DNA from: Paludisphaera soli | GTDB taxonomy: Bacteria > Planctomycetota > Planctomycetia > Isosphaerales > Isosphaeraceae | Length of the DNA: 64,000 nucleotides | NCBI RefSeq assembly: GCF_011064595.1 | Contig: NZ_JAALJI010000003.1 | Coordinates: 186,001 to 250,000, forward strand | Direction of reading: 5' to 3' | Part shown: positions 26,519-35,981 of the stretch, piece by piece | Numbering within the stretch: position 1 is the stretch's first letter | Layout of the letters: every line of letters starts with the position of its first letter | Notes under the pieces: model-generated | Database searches by the model: none | Seen by the model: the letters and a program-made list of their open reading frames with translations, nothing else | Told to the model about the DNA's origin: nothing | Program-made: the position numbers and the translations under genes

Positions 26519-27310
26519 ATGCCTGAAATGAGCCAGCGTCGCTACCTGTTCCCGAACGTCATCGAGATGAACTACCAGGCCCGTCGCCGGATGGGGGTCA
26601 ACGTGTACCTCATCGACGGGGGGGACGAGTACATCCTCATCGACGTCGGCTTCCTCGAAGACGCCGTCGCGGTCCTCCAGTTGATCCGCGAGCTGGGCTA
26701 CAGCTTCTCCAAATGCAAGATGATCCTGGCCACCCACGCCGACGTCGACCACACCCAGGGCCTGGCCCGGGCGCGCGACGTCCTCAAATGTCCGGTCGCG
26801 GCCCATCCCAAGAGCGTCGCCGCCATCGAATCGGGTGACGAGCTTTTCACGTTCGCCCGCATCGACGCGCAGGGGATCAGCATCCCCATGCCCAAGTGCA
26901 AGGTCGACGTCGAGATCGACGAGGGGAGCAAGATCCAGGTGGGCGAGCGGACCCTGGAAGTCTGGAGCACGCCCGGCCACGCGGCGGGCCAGCTCGCCTT
27001 CCGCATGGACGACCTGCTCTTCTCGGGCGACAACATCTTCCGCGACGGCTGCGTCGGGGCGATCGACGCCCACCACGGCTCGAACATCCCCGATTACATC
27101 GCCAGCCTGAAGCGGATCCGCGACTCCGACGCCGCGTTCCTCCTCCCCTCACACGGCCCGATCTTCCGCAAGGATCCGGCCCTGCTCGATCGCACCATCG
27201 CCCGGCTGGAGGGGTATTCGCACATGTCCGACTTCGGCACGTGCGCGGTGGATTGGCCGCTCATGGACGCCTGGGAAGACGAGCTGATCCGGCCGAACGT
27301 CGAATTCTGA
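26519..27310 (+). CDS. Metallo-beta-lactamase-fold hydrolase
   Basis: MBL-fold protein of 263 residues. Metal-binding motifs appear in order: THADVDHTQG (the HxHxDH box read as H73-A-D75-V-D77-H78, with Asp at the second His position), STPGHAAGQ, LLFSGDNIF and the final LPSHGPIF. These are the usual zinc or iron ligands of the fold, apart from the His-to-Asp change in the first box. The substrate is unknown; hydrolase or glyoxalase II-like roles fit. ATG 26519 has GGAG six bases upstream, and a promoter sits at 26388-26416. A hairpin after the stop separates it from the facing membrane-protein gene. Confidence 0.85.
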   Translation: MPEMSQRRYLFPNVIEMNYQARRRMGVNVYLIDGGDEYILIDVGFLEDAVAVLQLIRELGYSFSKCKMILATHADVDHTQGLARARDVLKCPVAAHPKSVAAIESGDELFTFARIDAQGISIPMPKCKVDVEIDEGSKIQVGERTLEVWSTPGHAAGQLAFRMDDLLFSGDNIFRDGCVGAIDAHHGSNIPDYIASLKRIRDSDAAFLLPSHGPIFRKDPALLDRTIARLEGYSHMSDFGTCAVDWPLMDAWEDELIRPNVEF

Positions 27311-27323
27311 GCCGCGACGCGGA

Positions 27324-27360
27324 GCGGGGCGTGACGCCGGTTCTCGGCTCCCCGCCCCGC
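27324..27360. terminator. Hairpin between convergent genes
   Basis: GCGGGGCG (27324-27331) pairs with CGCCCCGC (27353-27360), with a further GCCG/CGGC stem inside the loop. It lies within the 66-base gap between two facing stop codons. Confidence 0.45.
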
Positions 27361-27376
27361 GCCAAGGGGCTCGACC

Positions 27377-28129
27377 TCAGCGGCGGACGAGCCCCGCCGT
27401 CGCGCCGATCGCGCTCAGGCCGGCGACGAGCAGGGTTGAGAAAAGGCGGGCCTGCGAGGTCGTCGCGATCGGGTCGGAGATCCCGTCCGTCGGCAGGAGC
27501 AGGCCCCCGGCGATCTGGAAGGCGACTGCCCCGAGCAACCCGCCCGCCCCGCCACCGATCAGGGCCGCCACGCGCCGAGCCTTCGGCCCCTGCGCACCGA
27601 GCCCCAGGGCGAAGGCGCCGGAAAGGCCGATCACGATCGAGATCGCCCCGTGCAGGATCAGCGAAGGGATCAGGTCGTCCTCGAACGAGCCGACAGCCCG
27701 GGCGTGCAGTCTCACGCCGACGTAAGCGACAAGACCTGAAGCCAGGCCTCCCGCCGCCCCGACGAGCGCCGCCTTGACGGCCCCGGCGCCCGAACCCCGC
27801 GCAAGGCCTCCGGCCGCGCCCAACGCGACGCCCAACAGCGCGCCGAGCAGCCCGTACCTCCGGCCCGCCGTCGAGATGAGCGCGGCCAGCTCCGTGGCGC
27901 CGGTCGTCCCTTCGTGCTTCTGCCCCATCGTTTCCATGGGGACTTTCTTCGCCTCGACGCGGACCAGGCTCGTCTCGCCGGCGAACCAGGTCGCGACGGC
28001 GGCGACGAGCGAGCCGGTCAGCGTCAGCAGCCAGAGCCTCGAAGGCCTGACGGCCGGCGGACCGTTCGTGGCGTAGTCGACCCTAAGGACCTCGGGCGTC
28101 GTCGGTTCGGATTCGGGATTGGGATGCAT
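27377..28129 (-). CDS. Multi-pass membrane protein, function unknown
   Basis: Protein of 250 residues with about six hydrophobic segments: one near residue 33 (LWLLTLTGSLVAAVATW), then Gly/Ala-rich helices (LLGALLGVALGAAGGL, AALVGAAGGLASGLVAYVG, ISIVIGLSGAFALGLG, GGAGGLLGAVAFQIAGGLL) and a final helix. The short N-terminus is cytoplasmic-looking. ATG 28129 is used because the frame upstream enters the coding region of the next gene. It starts 46 bases after the stop of the TPR/FG-GAP gene and is probably cotranscribed with it. I do not recognise a family. Confidence 0.7.
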   Translation of the reverse strand: MHPNPESEPTTPEVLRVDYATNGPPAVRPSRLWLLTLTGSLVAAVATWFAGETSLVRVEAKKVPMETMGQKHEGTTGATELAALISTAGRRYGLLGALLGVALGAAGGLARGSGAGAVKAALVGAAGGLASGLVAYVGVRLHARAVGSFEDDLIPSLILHGAISIVIGLSGAFALGLGAQGPKARRVAALIGGGAGGLLGAVAFQIAGGLLLPTDGISDPIATTSQARLFSTLLVAGLSAIGATAGLVRR

Positions 28130-28175
28130 GCGGAGACCTGTGATCGTGTCGGGGAGAGGGATCGAACCGTAAGCG

Positions 28176-31121
28176 TCAGCCGCCCCAGGGGCCGGGGAGG
28201 GGCGTCGGTGCAGCGTCGCCTTCGCGCAGCAAGAAGCCCCGGCCGGCGGCCACCGTCTCGAAACGATCGACGCGGCCCGAGGGCCACCGGACCTCGACCT
28301 GGTCGGCCTGCTCGGCCGAGCCCAGCCCGAAGTGGAGCCTCGGATCGGACGCGGACTGGTAGCTGCCCCCACCCGTCCGCCAGCCTCGCAGCACCCGCCC
28401 GCCGGCCGTGACGCTGACGACCGCGCCGACGCCGTCGCGATTCGAGGACGTGCCCTGGAGTTGCAGCGTGAGGTGGCGAGCCGGCGTCGACTGGTTATGG
28501 AAGAATCCGAGCGGCGACTTCTGCGCGAGGACCAGGACGTCGAGCCGACCGTCGTTGTCGAGGTCTCCGGTCGCGAGCCCTCGGGACACGCGAGGCACGG
28601 TCCAGGGCTCGCCCGCGGCCTCGGTGACGTCGGTGAGCCGGCCATCCCGGCCTCCGAGCAGCAGCAGGGTCGGCATTTGGTAGGGATAGTCGGGGCGGTC
28701 GTCGTTGACGTGGCCGTTGGCCGTGGCGACGTCCATCCGGCCGTCGTTGTTCGCGTCGAACAGGCAGATGCCGAATCCCAGCATGTAGCGGCTGGGCGCG
28801 GCCAGGCCGAGGGGCCCGCCGTGGTCGCCGAACATGCCGTCCCCGAGGTTGCGGAAGCAGCTCGTCGACTCGCCGTAGAAGTTCGTCACGAACAGGTCGG
28901 GGCGGCCGTCGCCGTCGATGTCTCCGCAGGCGGTCCCCATGCCCGCCTGGAAGGCGCCCCCCGCGTTGCAGGCGACGCCGGCGATCAGTCCGACGTCCTC
29001 GAACTTCATCCCGCCCAGGTTGCGCCAGAGATAGTTCGCCGTCGTGTCGTTGGCGACGAACAGGTCGACGAGTCCGTCGTCGTCGACGTCGGCCGCCACG
29101 ACCCCGAGCCCCCGGCCGTCCACGTCGACGATCCCGGCCTCCTCGGTCACGTCCACGAACCGCCCGGCGTCGTTGCGGAACAGGTGGTCCGGCAAGGCGG
29201 TGAACGGGCGGGGCGTGCAGTAGTTGTAGCGCTGGCCCGGGTCGGAAAGATCCGCTTCCTTGGCCACGGTGACGCGGGGGCAGAGCGTGGGGTTCTCGGC
29301 GTCCCACACGAGGTAGTGGCAGACGTAGAGGTCCAGGTCGCCGTCGTTGTCGAGGTCGGCGAACGCGGCCGAGGTCGGCCAGTCCCGATCGCCGTCGAGG
29401 CCGGCGTCGGCGGTCGCGTCGGTGAAGGTGCCGTCGCCGCGGTTGCGATAGAGGGCGTAGGACCGCCATCGCGTCACGAAGAGATCCGCCCGGCCGTCGT
29501 TGTCGTAGTCGCCCACGGTGACGCCGTGGCCGAACCCGCGGGCCATGGCCGCGATCCCCGACGACTCGGTCGCGTCCTCGAACCGGCCGTCGCCCAGGTT
29601 CCGGAAGAGCCGGTCGCCCTGGTACGGCCGGGCCGGGTCGGCCGGGAAGGCTCCCCCCTGGACCACATACACGTCCATCCAGCCGTCGCCGTCGAAGTCG
29701 AGGATCGCGACGCCGCCGGCGGTCGTCTCCGGGATTTGCCGCTTGGCCGAGCGGCCGTTGTCGAACTCGAAGCGCAGGCCGACGGACTCGGCGTCGTCGA
29801 CGAACTTGGGCGGGCTGACCGCGGCGGTCGTCGCGGTCCGGGACGTCCCCGACGCGGCTTCCGGGGCCGAGCCCGAGGTCTTCGAGGCGAGCAACTCGGC
29901 GAGGGTGCCGCTCGACGTCGAGTCGGATTCCCGAAGCCTCGCCAGCGCCTGGGGCGGACGGGGGTCGGTGGGGACGAAGGCCGCGCGGAGCTTCCACCAG
30001 CCCCGGGCCTCGAAGGTCCGCCCGATCGTCTCCGCCAGCGTGGCCAGCTCGACGAAGCGGGCGGGGACGATCTCCTCGTCCATCAGGGCGCGATACCGGT
30101 CCTTCGCCGCGTCGCAGACGGCCTTCCGCTGACGAAGCTCTCGCGAACGCTCCAGGTCGCCCGACTCCGCGGCCATGGCGGCCAGTCGATCCAGGGCCCT
30201 GGTGTCGCCGGGCGCGGACGCGATCAGGGTTTCGAGGGCCGCGCGCTCCGCCTCGCGGTCCCCTTCGCGACGGGCCAACCAGGCGAGGACGCCCTGCCGC
30301 TCGGCCTCGGTGAAGCGATCGACCGGGAGGCGCGGCAGGGCCTCCCGAGCCGCATCGAGGTCGTTCGTCGCCCGGGCCAGCTCAAAACGGGCGTGCCAGG
30401 CCGCCGGATCCTCCGGCCGTGCCTTCAAGCATCGGCCGAGGAGCTGCTCCGCCTCGTCGAACCGGCCGGTCTGGAACGCCAGGTCGGCCTGGGCGAGCCA
30501 GACGCGATCGTCGTCGGGCGCCATCCGGGTCGCGTGCTCGACTTCGGAGCGTACGGCCTCCAGCAGGGTCGGCGAGCTGTCGGCCCTCCAGTGGTCGCGG
30601 AGGTCGCCGACCGGGTCGGTCGTGTTCCGCCAAGCTTGCTCGATCAGGCGCCGGACGTCGGCGCGGCGGCCTTCCCAGAAATACAGCTCCGAGAGGGTGC
30701 GGCGGACCTCGTCGCGCTCGGACGAGACCTCGGCCGAGGCCAGCAGCGAATCGAGCACGGCCTCCGCCTCGGCGAAGCGGCCCAGGTCCCCGACGAGCGT
30801 CCGCGCGCGAGCAAGACCGGCCTTGGTCGACCACTCCGTGCCGGCGGGCACGCTCGACCAGGCGGCGAGGGCGGCGTCCATGCGGCCGGCGGCGTGCTCG
30901 CAGACTCCGAGCCGATAGCCGACCTCGGGATCTCTCGGTCGCGACCAGCGAAGTCCGAGGAGGCGTTCCCGGGCCTCGGGGAAGCGTTCCGCCTCCATCA
31001 TCAGTCGGGCCCGTTCCAGCCCGCTGGCGAACCGCCAGTTGGCGACGGCCCACGATCCCAGCCCCGAGGCCGCCAGGGCCGCGACGGTCGCCCACACGAT
31101 GCGTCGTCGAGTCCGTCCCAT
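28176..31121 (-). CDS. CRTAC1-like protein: TPR, FG-GAP/VCBS repeats and ASPIC/UnbV domain
   Basis: Protein of 981 residues with an N-terminal membrane anchor (VWATVAALAASGLGSWAVA), tetratricopeptide-like repeats to about residue 400, then at least seven FG-GAP/VCBS repeats with calcium-loop motifs such as DFDGDGWMD, DYDNDGRAD, DLDNDGDLD and DIDGDGRPD (about 460-880), and a C-terminal ASPIC/UnbV domain (SVTAGGRVLRGW; HFGLGSAEQADQVEVRWPSG). This is the planctomycete CRTAC1 architecture: an extracytoplasmic, calcium-dependent beta-propeller joined to a TPR scaffold. Its ligand is unknown. A 13-bp inverted repeat lies just upstream at 31151-31204. Confidence 0.88.
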   Translation of the reverse strand: MGRTRRRIVWATVAALAASGLGSWAVANWRFASGLERARLMMEAERFPEARERLLGLRWSRPRDPEVGYRLGVCEHAAGRMDAALAAWSSVPAGTEWSTKAGLARARTLVGDLGRFAEAEAVLDSLLASAEVSSERDEVRRTLSELYFWEGRRADVRRLIEQAWRNTTDPVGDLRDHWRADSSPTLLEAVRSEVEHATRMAPDDDRVWLAQADLAFQTGRFDEAEQLLGRCLKARPEDPAAWHARFELARATNDLDAAREALPRLPVDRFTEAERQGVLAWLARREGDREAERAALETLIASAPGDTRALDRLAAMAAESGDLERSRELRQRKAVCDAAKDRYRALMDEEIVPARFVELATLAETIGRTFEARGWWKLRAAFVPTDPRPPQALARLRESDSTSSGTLAELLASKTSGSAPEAASGTSRTATTAAVSPPKFVDDAESVGLRFEFDNGRSAKRQIPETTAGGVAILDFDGDGWMDVYVVQGGAFPADPARPYQGDRLFRNLGDGRFEDATESSGIAAMARGFGHGVTVGDYDNDGRADLFVTRWRSYALYRNRGDGTFTDATADAGLDGDRDWPTSAAFADLDNDGDLDLYVCHYLVWDAENPTLCPRVTVAKEADLSDPGQRYNYCTPRPFTALPDHLFRNDAGRFVDVTEEAGIVDVDGRGLGVVAADVDDDGLVDLFVANDTTANYLWRNLGGMKFEDVGLIAGVACNAGGAFQAGMGTACGDIDGDGRPDLFVTNFYGESTSCFRNLGDGMFGDHGGPLGLAAPSRYMLGFGICLFDANNDGRMDVATANGHVNDDRPDYPYQMPTLLLLGGRDGRLTDVTEAAGEPWTVPRVSRGLATGDLDNDGRLDVLVLAQKSPLGFFHNQSTPARHLTLQLQGTSSNRDGVGAVVSVTAGGRVLRGWRTGGGSYQSASDPRLHFGLGSAEQADQVEVRWPSGRVDRFETVAAGRGFLLREGDAAPTPLPGPWGG

Positions 31122-31150
31122 GAGAAACCCGCTCTCCCCACAACGACGCC

Positions 31151-31204
31151 GGGGCTCGACGAGTCGCGTCGGCGTTCAAGCCGGCCTAACTCTCGTCGAG
31201 CCCC
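31151..31204 (-). terminator. 13-bp inverted repeat between small lipoprotein and CRTAC1-like genes
   Basis: GGGGCTCGACGAG (31151-31163) and CTCGTCGAGCCCC (31192-31204) are perfect inverted copies around a 28-base spacer that itself holds a CGGC/GCCG stem. It lies 57 bases after the lipoprotein stop and 30 bases before the CRTAC1-like ATG (minus strand). It may terminate the lipoprotein transcript, attenuate the next gene, or bind a regulator. Confidence 0.5.
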
Positions 31205-31260
31205 CGCGCCAAGGATCTACCCGGTCGATCCTCGGTCGGACGCCGATCCGCGCGGCGACC

Positions 31261-31500
31261 TTACTCGGCCTTGGGCTCCGCCGGCGTCTCCGGCGTCGCC
31301 GTCGGAGTACCCTTGCTGGCGGACTTCAGGTTCTTCTTGTCCATGCCCGTGTTGGCCGCCTTCATCATGTCGGCGGTCTTCTTCGCGAAATCCTCGTTCA
31401 CCTGCTCGGGCGGGGTCGAGGTGTTCGGCTGGTCCTCGCCGCAACCCCCCGCCAGGACGGCGATCGCCCCGCCGACGAGGATGGATCGAAATCGTCGCAT
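31261..31500 (-). CDS. Small lipoprotein, function unknown
   Basis: Protein of 79 residues with a clear lipoprotein signal (LVGGAIAVLAGGC) and a short, hydrophilic Lys/Thr/Pro-rich mature part of about 59 residues, ending in a low-complexity tail. It lies between the DUF1559 gene and the CRTAC1-like gene on the same strand, flanked by hairpins on both sides (31151-31204 and 31584-31610), so it may be transcribed alone. Similar tiny lipoproteins often sit next to DUF1559 genes in planctomycetes. Confidence 0.7.
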   Translation of the reverse strand: MRRFRSILVGGAIAVLAGGCGEDQPNTSTPPEQVNEDFAKKTADMMKAANTGMDKKNLKSASKGTPTATPETPAEPKAE

Positions 31501-31583
31501 AATCCGGTTCCTTTCGATGTGAAGGGCCAGGCCCTTTGCTTCGTCGATCCCGGCCGGATCCGCTCGACCCGGCCTCGGCCCGC

Positions 31584-31610
31584 CGCGCCCGCCCGAGGAG
31601 GGCGGGTGCG
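31584..31610 (-). terminator. Hairpin after the DUF1559 gene
   Basis: CCCGCCC (31588-31594), loop GAGGA, GGGCGGG (31600-31606), extended by four further pairs (one G-T) to 31584-31610. It lies 29 bases past the DUF1559 stop on the minus strand. Confidence 0.5.
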
Positions 31611-31638
31611 GTGCAGGCCGGACTCTCCGGGCGTTCGC

Positions 31639-32745
31639 TCAGAACGCGTCGGAGCCGATGACTTCGCCCTGGTTGCGGGTGCCGATGCCCCACCACACCT
31701 GGGGGGAGACCGAGTCCTTAACGAACTTGACCGAGCCGTCGACCATGACGACGTTGACGCCGCCGGGGTGGTTGCTCGTGGCGGTGATGGCGTCGTTGAA
31801 GCCGCCGGGGGCCCCGCCCCAGGAGTTGGCGGCGACGCAGGACAGGCCGTTCGGGGTCATCAGGTGACCGTAGGAGTTGAAGTGCAGCGTGCCGGCGTGG
31901 CTGCCGTTCCAGCAAGCGCCCGACCACTGGGTGGGGTTGGTCGGGGCCGTCGTGGAGGGGATGGCCTTGCAGCCGTTGAGGAACGCCTGGGCGTCCGCGG
32001 TACCGGTCGCCGTATCCCATCCGAGGCTCAGGCTCGACTGGAAGGAGACCCGCTTGCCGTTCTGCGAGCCGGGCACGGCGTTGGGGACGAATCCGGCCAG
32101 GCCGATCAGCTTCTCGCTGATCATGGCCGTGTTGCTCGTGCCGTCGGTGAACGATTCGAACCCGAGCGTGGACAGGTTCGCCGTGGTCACGGCGTTGGTG
32201 TAGCCGGGCCGGTCGCCGGGATCGCTCCGCAAGGGCACGAACGCGCCGCTCCACGACGCCATCGAACTCGGCCCGCCGAAGTTGGCGTGGTAGTTCGTGA
32301 AGGTGGAGGCGATCCAGCCGCCGATCTTCAGGCTCTCGGACGGGCAGACGAAGGCGTTGACCTTGGTCGTGCTCAGCGTATTGATGTTGGCCACGCCGAA
32401 GGCGCCGAAGGAGAAATTGGCCGAGTTGAACAGGGCCTGCTGCTCCATGTAACCCAGCAGGTGGACCATCCAGCCCAGCGGCCAGGGGCCTCCCGGCTCG
32501 CTCGGGCCGTTGGGTGCCTGGCCGAAATTCCCGAACAACGGAGGAACGGCGTTGATCGCCGAGTGGTAGTTGTGCACCGCCAGCCCGAGTTGCTTCAGGT
32601 TGTTGATGCACTGCGACCGGCGGGCGGCCTCACGTGCCGATTGCACGGCCGGCAGGAGCAACGCGATCAGCACGGCGATGATGGCGATGACGACCAGCAG
32701 TTCGATCAATGTGAAGGCGCGACGAGGCTGGAATCTTGATTCCAT
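31639..32745 (-). CDS. DUF1559 type II pseudopilin-like protein
   Basis: Protein of 368 residues with a prepilin-type N-terminus: short basic leader [10 protein letters not shown], the [20 protein letters not shown] cleavage/methylation helix, then [17 protein letters not shown] and [16 protein letters not shown], which are hallmarks of DUF1559 proteins. The C-terminus ends with the H-x-G-G-V-N-xxxxDGS segment. Such proteins are expanded by the dozen in planctomycetes and are thought to be exported and assembled like pseudopilins; their role is unknown. ATG 32745 gives the correct prepilin leader. A candidate promoter lies at 33048-33076. Confidence 0.93.
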   Translation of the reverse strand: MESRFQPRRAFTLIELLVVIAIIAVLIALLLPAVQSAREAARRSQCINNLKQLGLAVHNYHSAINAVPPLFGNFGQAPNGPSEPGGPWPLGWMVHLLGYMEQQALFNSANFSFGAFGVANINTLSTTKVNAFVCPSESLKIGGWIASTFTNYHANFGGPSSMASWSGAFVPLRSDPGDRPGYTNAVTTANLSTLGFESFTDGTSNTAMISEKLIGLAGFVPNAVPGSQNGKRVSFQSSLSLGWDTATGTADAQAFLNGCKAIPSTTAPTNPTQWSGACWNGSHAGTLHFNSYGHLMTPNGLSCVAANSWGGAPGGFNDAITATSNHPGGVNVVMVDGSVKFVKDSVSPQVWWGIGTRNQGEVIGSDAF

Positions 32746-33047
32746 GCGAGAGTCTCCCCTCGTCCGCGGGAGGCCCGCGGCGAGCTGTCGAGGATGACGG
32801 GGCGATGCACGACCGAAAGAAAAGACGATGAAGGTGCTGCGGGACGAGCCCGCGGACCGACGGCGACGCCGACGAGGCAGCCTCGATGTGCCGAGACGTC
32901 CTCGCGATCTCCGAGCGATCGAGTTGCCCGCCGATCGATGCCGAGAGCCCGAGGGGGCCGATGCCTCACGTCCCCCGTCGGGCCGCCGTTCCGGTCGTTT
33001 GTCCGGGCTTGTCGATTCCTCCCGAGAGGATCCGGCGACGCGGGATG

Positions 33048-33076
33048 AGCATAGATCAGACAATCGAAGTCGGCAA
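33048..33076 (-). promoter_or_regulatory. Candidate promoter for the DUF1559 gene
   Basis: On the minus strand, TTGCCG (33076-33071), 17-base spacer, TATGCT (33053-33048). The leader to ATG 32745 would be almost 300 bases, long enough to carry regulation. Confidence 0.45.
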
Positions 33077-33548
33077 CAAAAAATCGACGGAATCCAGGAG
33101 TTTAACTCCCAATGATTTAAGACGTTGGCCCCATCCCCCTCCTCCGTCGATCCCGCCAGCGTTTCTCCAAGTGCTGATGGATACCGGGTAAGAATTCCTG
33201 ATCCGCACCCCCATCGATGACCGACGCCGCGGAGAGGCTTCCAGGCAGGTTCCTGGAGTCGAACGATTCGACGGCCATGCGTCCGAATGGGGCGGACGAA
33301 CCGATAACCCGTCTGGCTCAAGATCCGAGATCCCTGCCGTTCATCGATCGCGTTCCTGAATGGAGTCCGACACGTGCCACCTCGGGCCCTACCCCTCCCG
33401 GATCCAGCACGCCGATCCCGCTCCAGTGTGGATTTCCGATTTTTTTCAGAACGCAGCCACGGCCTGGCCTCCGAACTCTCCCCAGGACTTCGGCCCGCTG
33501 CCTCACGAGGTCGCAAGCTTAAATTCTTCAAAGCCCATGGGATCGCGA

Positions 33549-33577
33549 TTGGCCGCAACCGACGAGCCTGTTAAACT
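33549..33577 (+). promoter_or_regulatory. Candidate promoter for the DUF1592-DUF1552 operon
   Basis: TTGGCC (33549-33554), 17-base spacer, TAAACT (33572-33577), about 65 bases before ATG 33642. Confidence 0.45.
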
Positions 33578-33641
33578 TTGTTGCAACCGCCTCTCGATTC
33601 CCGACCCGACCGCCCGCCATGCTCGCCCGGCCGGAGACGCC

Positions 33642-35978
33642 ATGATGCATTCGCCTGGGATGACGAAATTCCTGGCCCCCCTCCTCGCCTCCTTCGTCGC
33701 GATCGCCGTCCCGCTCCGGGCCCAATCCCCCGACGGCCCCGCCCCCGAGCCGGTCCGCGAGCTTTTCACGAGATTCTGCGTCTCCTGCCATCAGGGGGAC
33801 CAGGCCGAGGGGGGATTCGACGTGGCCAAACTCCTGGCCAAGGGGCCTCCATCGACCAACCGCAAGGCCTGGAATCGGGTCAAGGAGAATGTCGAGGGGG
33901 GGCTCATGCCGCCCGAGGACAACCCCCAGCCCACCGAGGATCAGGTGGCCGCGCTCGCGTCGTGGGTCGACGCCGAACTGAAGAAGATCGACTGCGGGGC
34001 GACCGTCGACCCCGGCCGGGTTACGATCCGGCGGCTGAACCGGGCCGAGTACAACAACACGATCCGCGACCTCGTGGGCGTCGACTTCCAGCCCGCGGAC
34101 GACTTCCCCTCCGACGACGTGGGCTACGGCTTCGACAACATCGGCGACGTCCTCAGCCTGCCGCCGATCCTGATGGAGAAGTATCTGGCCGCCGCGGAGA
34201 CGATCGCGGCGCGTGCCATCGTCGCCGCGGGGACCTCGGAAGTCCCGGTCAAGACGTACGAGGGGCCCGACCTCGAGAACGCCGGCGGGACCGCCGCCGA
34301 CGACGACGGGCGGTTCCTGGGCACGAACGGCGAGATCGCCCTCGCGCACGATTTTCCGCGCGACGCCTCCTACGTCGTCCGCGTGCACGCCTACGCCCAT
34401 CAGGCCGGCGACCAGCCCGCCCGGATGGCGATCAAGCTCGACGGCAAGACGCTCCAGAGCTTCGATGTGAAGGCCGTGCAGGGCTCGATCGGGACTTACG
34501 AGTTCCAGGGCAAGCTGCGGGGCGGCCGGCGGCGAATCGCCGCGGAGTTCCTCAACGACTACTGGGAGCCCGAGAATCCCGACCCCTCCCGGCGCGATCG
34601 GAATCTGGTCGTCCAGAGCATCGAGGTCCAGGGGCCGATCGGGGCGAAGGGCGATCCGCTCCCCGCCAGCCACAAGCTGGTCGTCTTCCGCAGGCCCTCG
34701 AAGCCGGAGGAGTTCTACGAGTGCACGACCGAGGTGCTCGATCGCTTCCTGCGCCGGGCCTATCGCCGTCCCGTCACCGGGGGCGAGGTGTCCAAGCTGG
34801 TCCGCCTGGCCGACCTCGCCCGCGAGAACGGCGAGAGCTATGAGCGCGGGATCCAGCTCGCCGTGCAGGCCGTCCTCGCCTCGCCACAGTTCCTGTTCCG
34901 GGTGGAGCTGTACCGGCCCAAGCGGGACAAGAAGGGTAAGGTCCTCGAGGCTCCCGGCGGGGTCCCGATCAACGATTTCGAGCTGGCCTCGCGGCTCTCC
35001 TACTTTCTTTGGAGCAGCATGCCGGACGACGAGCTGTTCCGGCTCGCGCTCGACGGTAAGCTTCACGAGGAGGCCGAGCTGGAGAAGCAGGCCCGGCGGA
35101 TGATCCGAGACCCCAAGTCGCGGGCCTTCGTCGAAAATTTCGCCGGACAGTGGCTCCAGCTCCGGAACTTGAAGACCGCGAATCCCGATCGCGAGCAGTT
35201 CAAGAGCTTCGACGAGCCGCTCCGGGAGGCGATGCAGAAGGAGTCCGAGCTGTTCTTCGCCTCGATCCTCCGCGAGGATCGCAGCCTCCTGGACTTCATC
35301 GACTGCGACTACACGTTCCTCAACGAACGGCTCGCGACCCACTACGGCGTCCCCGGCGTGAAGGGTCCGGAGTTCCGACGCGTGAAGCTCAAGGGAGGCG
35401 ATCGGGGCGGGCTCATCACCCAGGCGAGCGTGCTGACCGTGACCTCCAACCCCTCGCGGACCTCCCCCGTCAAGCGCGGCAAGTGGGTGCTGGAACAGAT
35501 CCTAGGCAGCCCGCCGCCGCCGCCGCCGCCGGACGTCCCGGTCCTGGCGGACGACGCCAAGGGGCCGCTCGTCGGCACGCTCCGCCAGCGCATGGAGCAG
35601 CACCGCTCGAACCCCAGCTGCGCCTCCTGCCACGCGCGGCTGGACCCGCCGGGCTTCGGCCTGGAGAATTACGACGCCGTCGGCGCCTGGCGCGACAAGG
35701 ACGGCGGATTGCCGATCGACGCCTCCGCACAGTTGCCGACGGGGGAGTCGTTCCGGGGGCCCGCCGAGCTGAAGGCGATCCTCAAGACCCGCAAGTCCGA
35801 ATTCGTCCGCTGCCTGGGCGAGAAGATGCTGACCTACGCCCTCGGTCGGGGTCTTGAAGACCCCGACGCCTGCACCGTCGACGCCCTCGTGAAGGGCGTC
35901 GCCGCCGATGACTATCGGCTCTCCCGGATGGTGCTGGAAATCGTCAAGAGCGAGCCATTCCTGAAGCGAAGGGGCTGA
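33642..35978 (+). CDS. Planctomycete cytochrome-like DUF1592 multidomain protein
   Basis: Secreted protein of 778 residues. After a signal peptide (FLAPLLASFVAIAVPLRAQ) comes a cytochrome-c-like heme site, FCVSCH (Cys46, Cys49, His50). Then follow DUF1587 (RRLNRAEYNNTIRDLVG), a carbohydrate-binding-like beta insert (about 190-320), DUF1595/DUF1592 (RLSYFLWSSMPDDELF; FAGQWLQLRNL), DUF1588 with a second CASCH near residue 660, and C-terminal DUF1585. ATG 33642 has GGAG five bases upstream. It is paired with a DUF1552 gene three bases downstream, the usual genetic unit in planctomycetes. The role is unknown; extracytoplasmic redox or polymer breakdown is often suggested. A seven-proline run occurs near residue 625. 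Confidence 0.93.
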   Translation: MMHSPGMTKFLAPLLASFVAIAVPLRAQSPDGPAPEPVRELFTRFCVSCHQGDQAEGGFDVAKLLAKGPPSTNRKAWNRVKENVEGGLMPPEDNPQPTEDQVAALASWVDAELKKIDCGATVDPGRVTIRRLNRAEYNNTIRDLVGVDFQPADDFPSDDVGYGFDNIGDVLSLPPILMEKYLAAAETIAARAIVAAGTSEVPVKTYEGPDLENAGGTAADDDGRFLGTNGEIALAHDFPRDASYVVRVHAYAHQAGDQPARMAIKLDGKTLQSFDVKAVQGSIGTYEFQGKLRGGRRRIAAEFLNDYWEPENPDPSRRDRNLVVQSIEVQGPIGAKGDPLPASHKLVVFRRPSKPEEFYECTTEVLDRFLRRAYRRPVTGGEVSKLVRLADLARENGESYERGIQLAVQAVLASPQFLFRVELYRPKRDKKGKVLEAPGGVPINDFELASRLSYFLWSSMPDDELFRLALDGKLHEEAELEKQARRMIRDPKSRAFVENFAGQWLQLRNLKTANPDREQFKSFDEPLREAMQKESELFFASILREDRSLLDFIDCDYTFLNERLATHYGVPGVKGPEFRRVKLKGGDRGGLITQASVLTVTSNPSRTSPVKRGKWVLEQILGSPPPPPPPDVPVLADDAKGPLVGTLRQRMEQHRSNPSCASCHARLDPPGFGLENYDAVGAWRDKDGGLPIDASAQLPTGESFRGPAELKAILKTRKSEFVRCLGEKMLTYALGRGLEDPDACTVDALVKGVAADDYRLSRMVLEIVKSEPFLKRRG

Positions 35979-35981
35979 ACC

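Larger units (their letters stand above)
32746..33641. other. Divergent intergenic region, about 900 bases
   Basis: It holds a minus-strand promoter for the DUF1559 gene (33048-33076) and a plus-strand promoter for the DUF1592 operon (33549-33577). The part around 33054-33125 is AT-richer than its surroundings. Small open frames show no start signal or recognisable product. Confidence 0.5.

Noticed and set aside
35510-35540. Run of CCG codons as a possible repeat expansion or slippage site
   Set aside because: It encodes a seven-proline stretch inside the conserved DUF1592/DUF1588 linker and the frame is intact on both sides.
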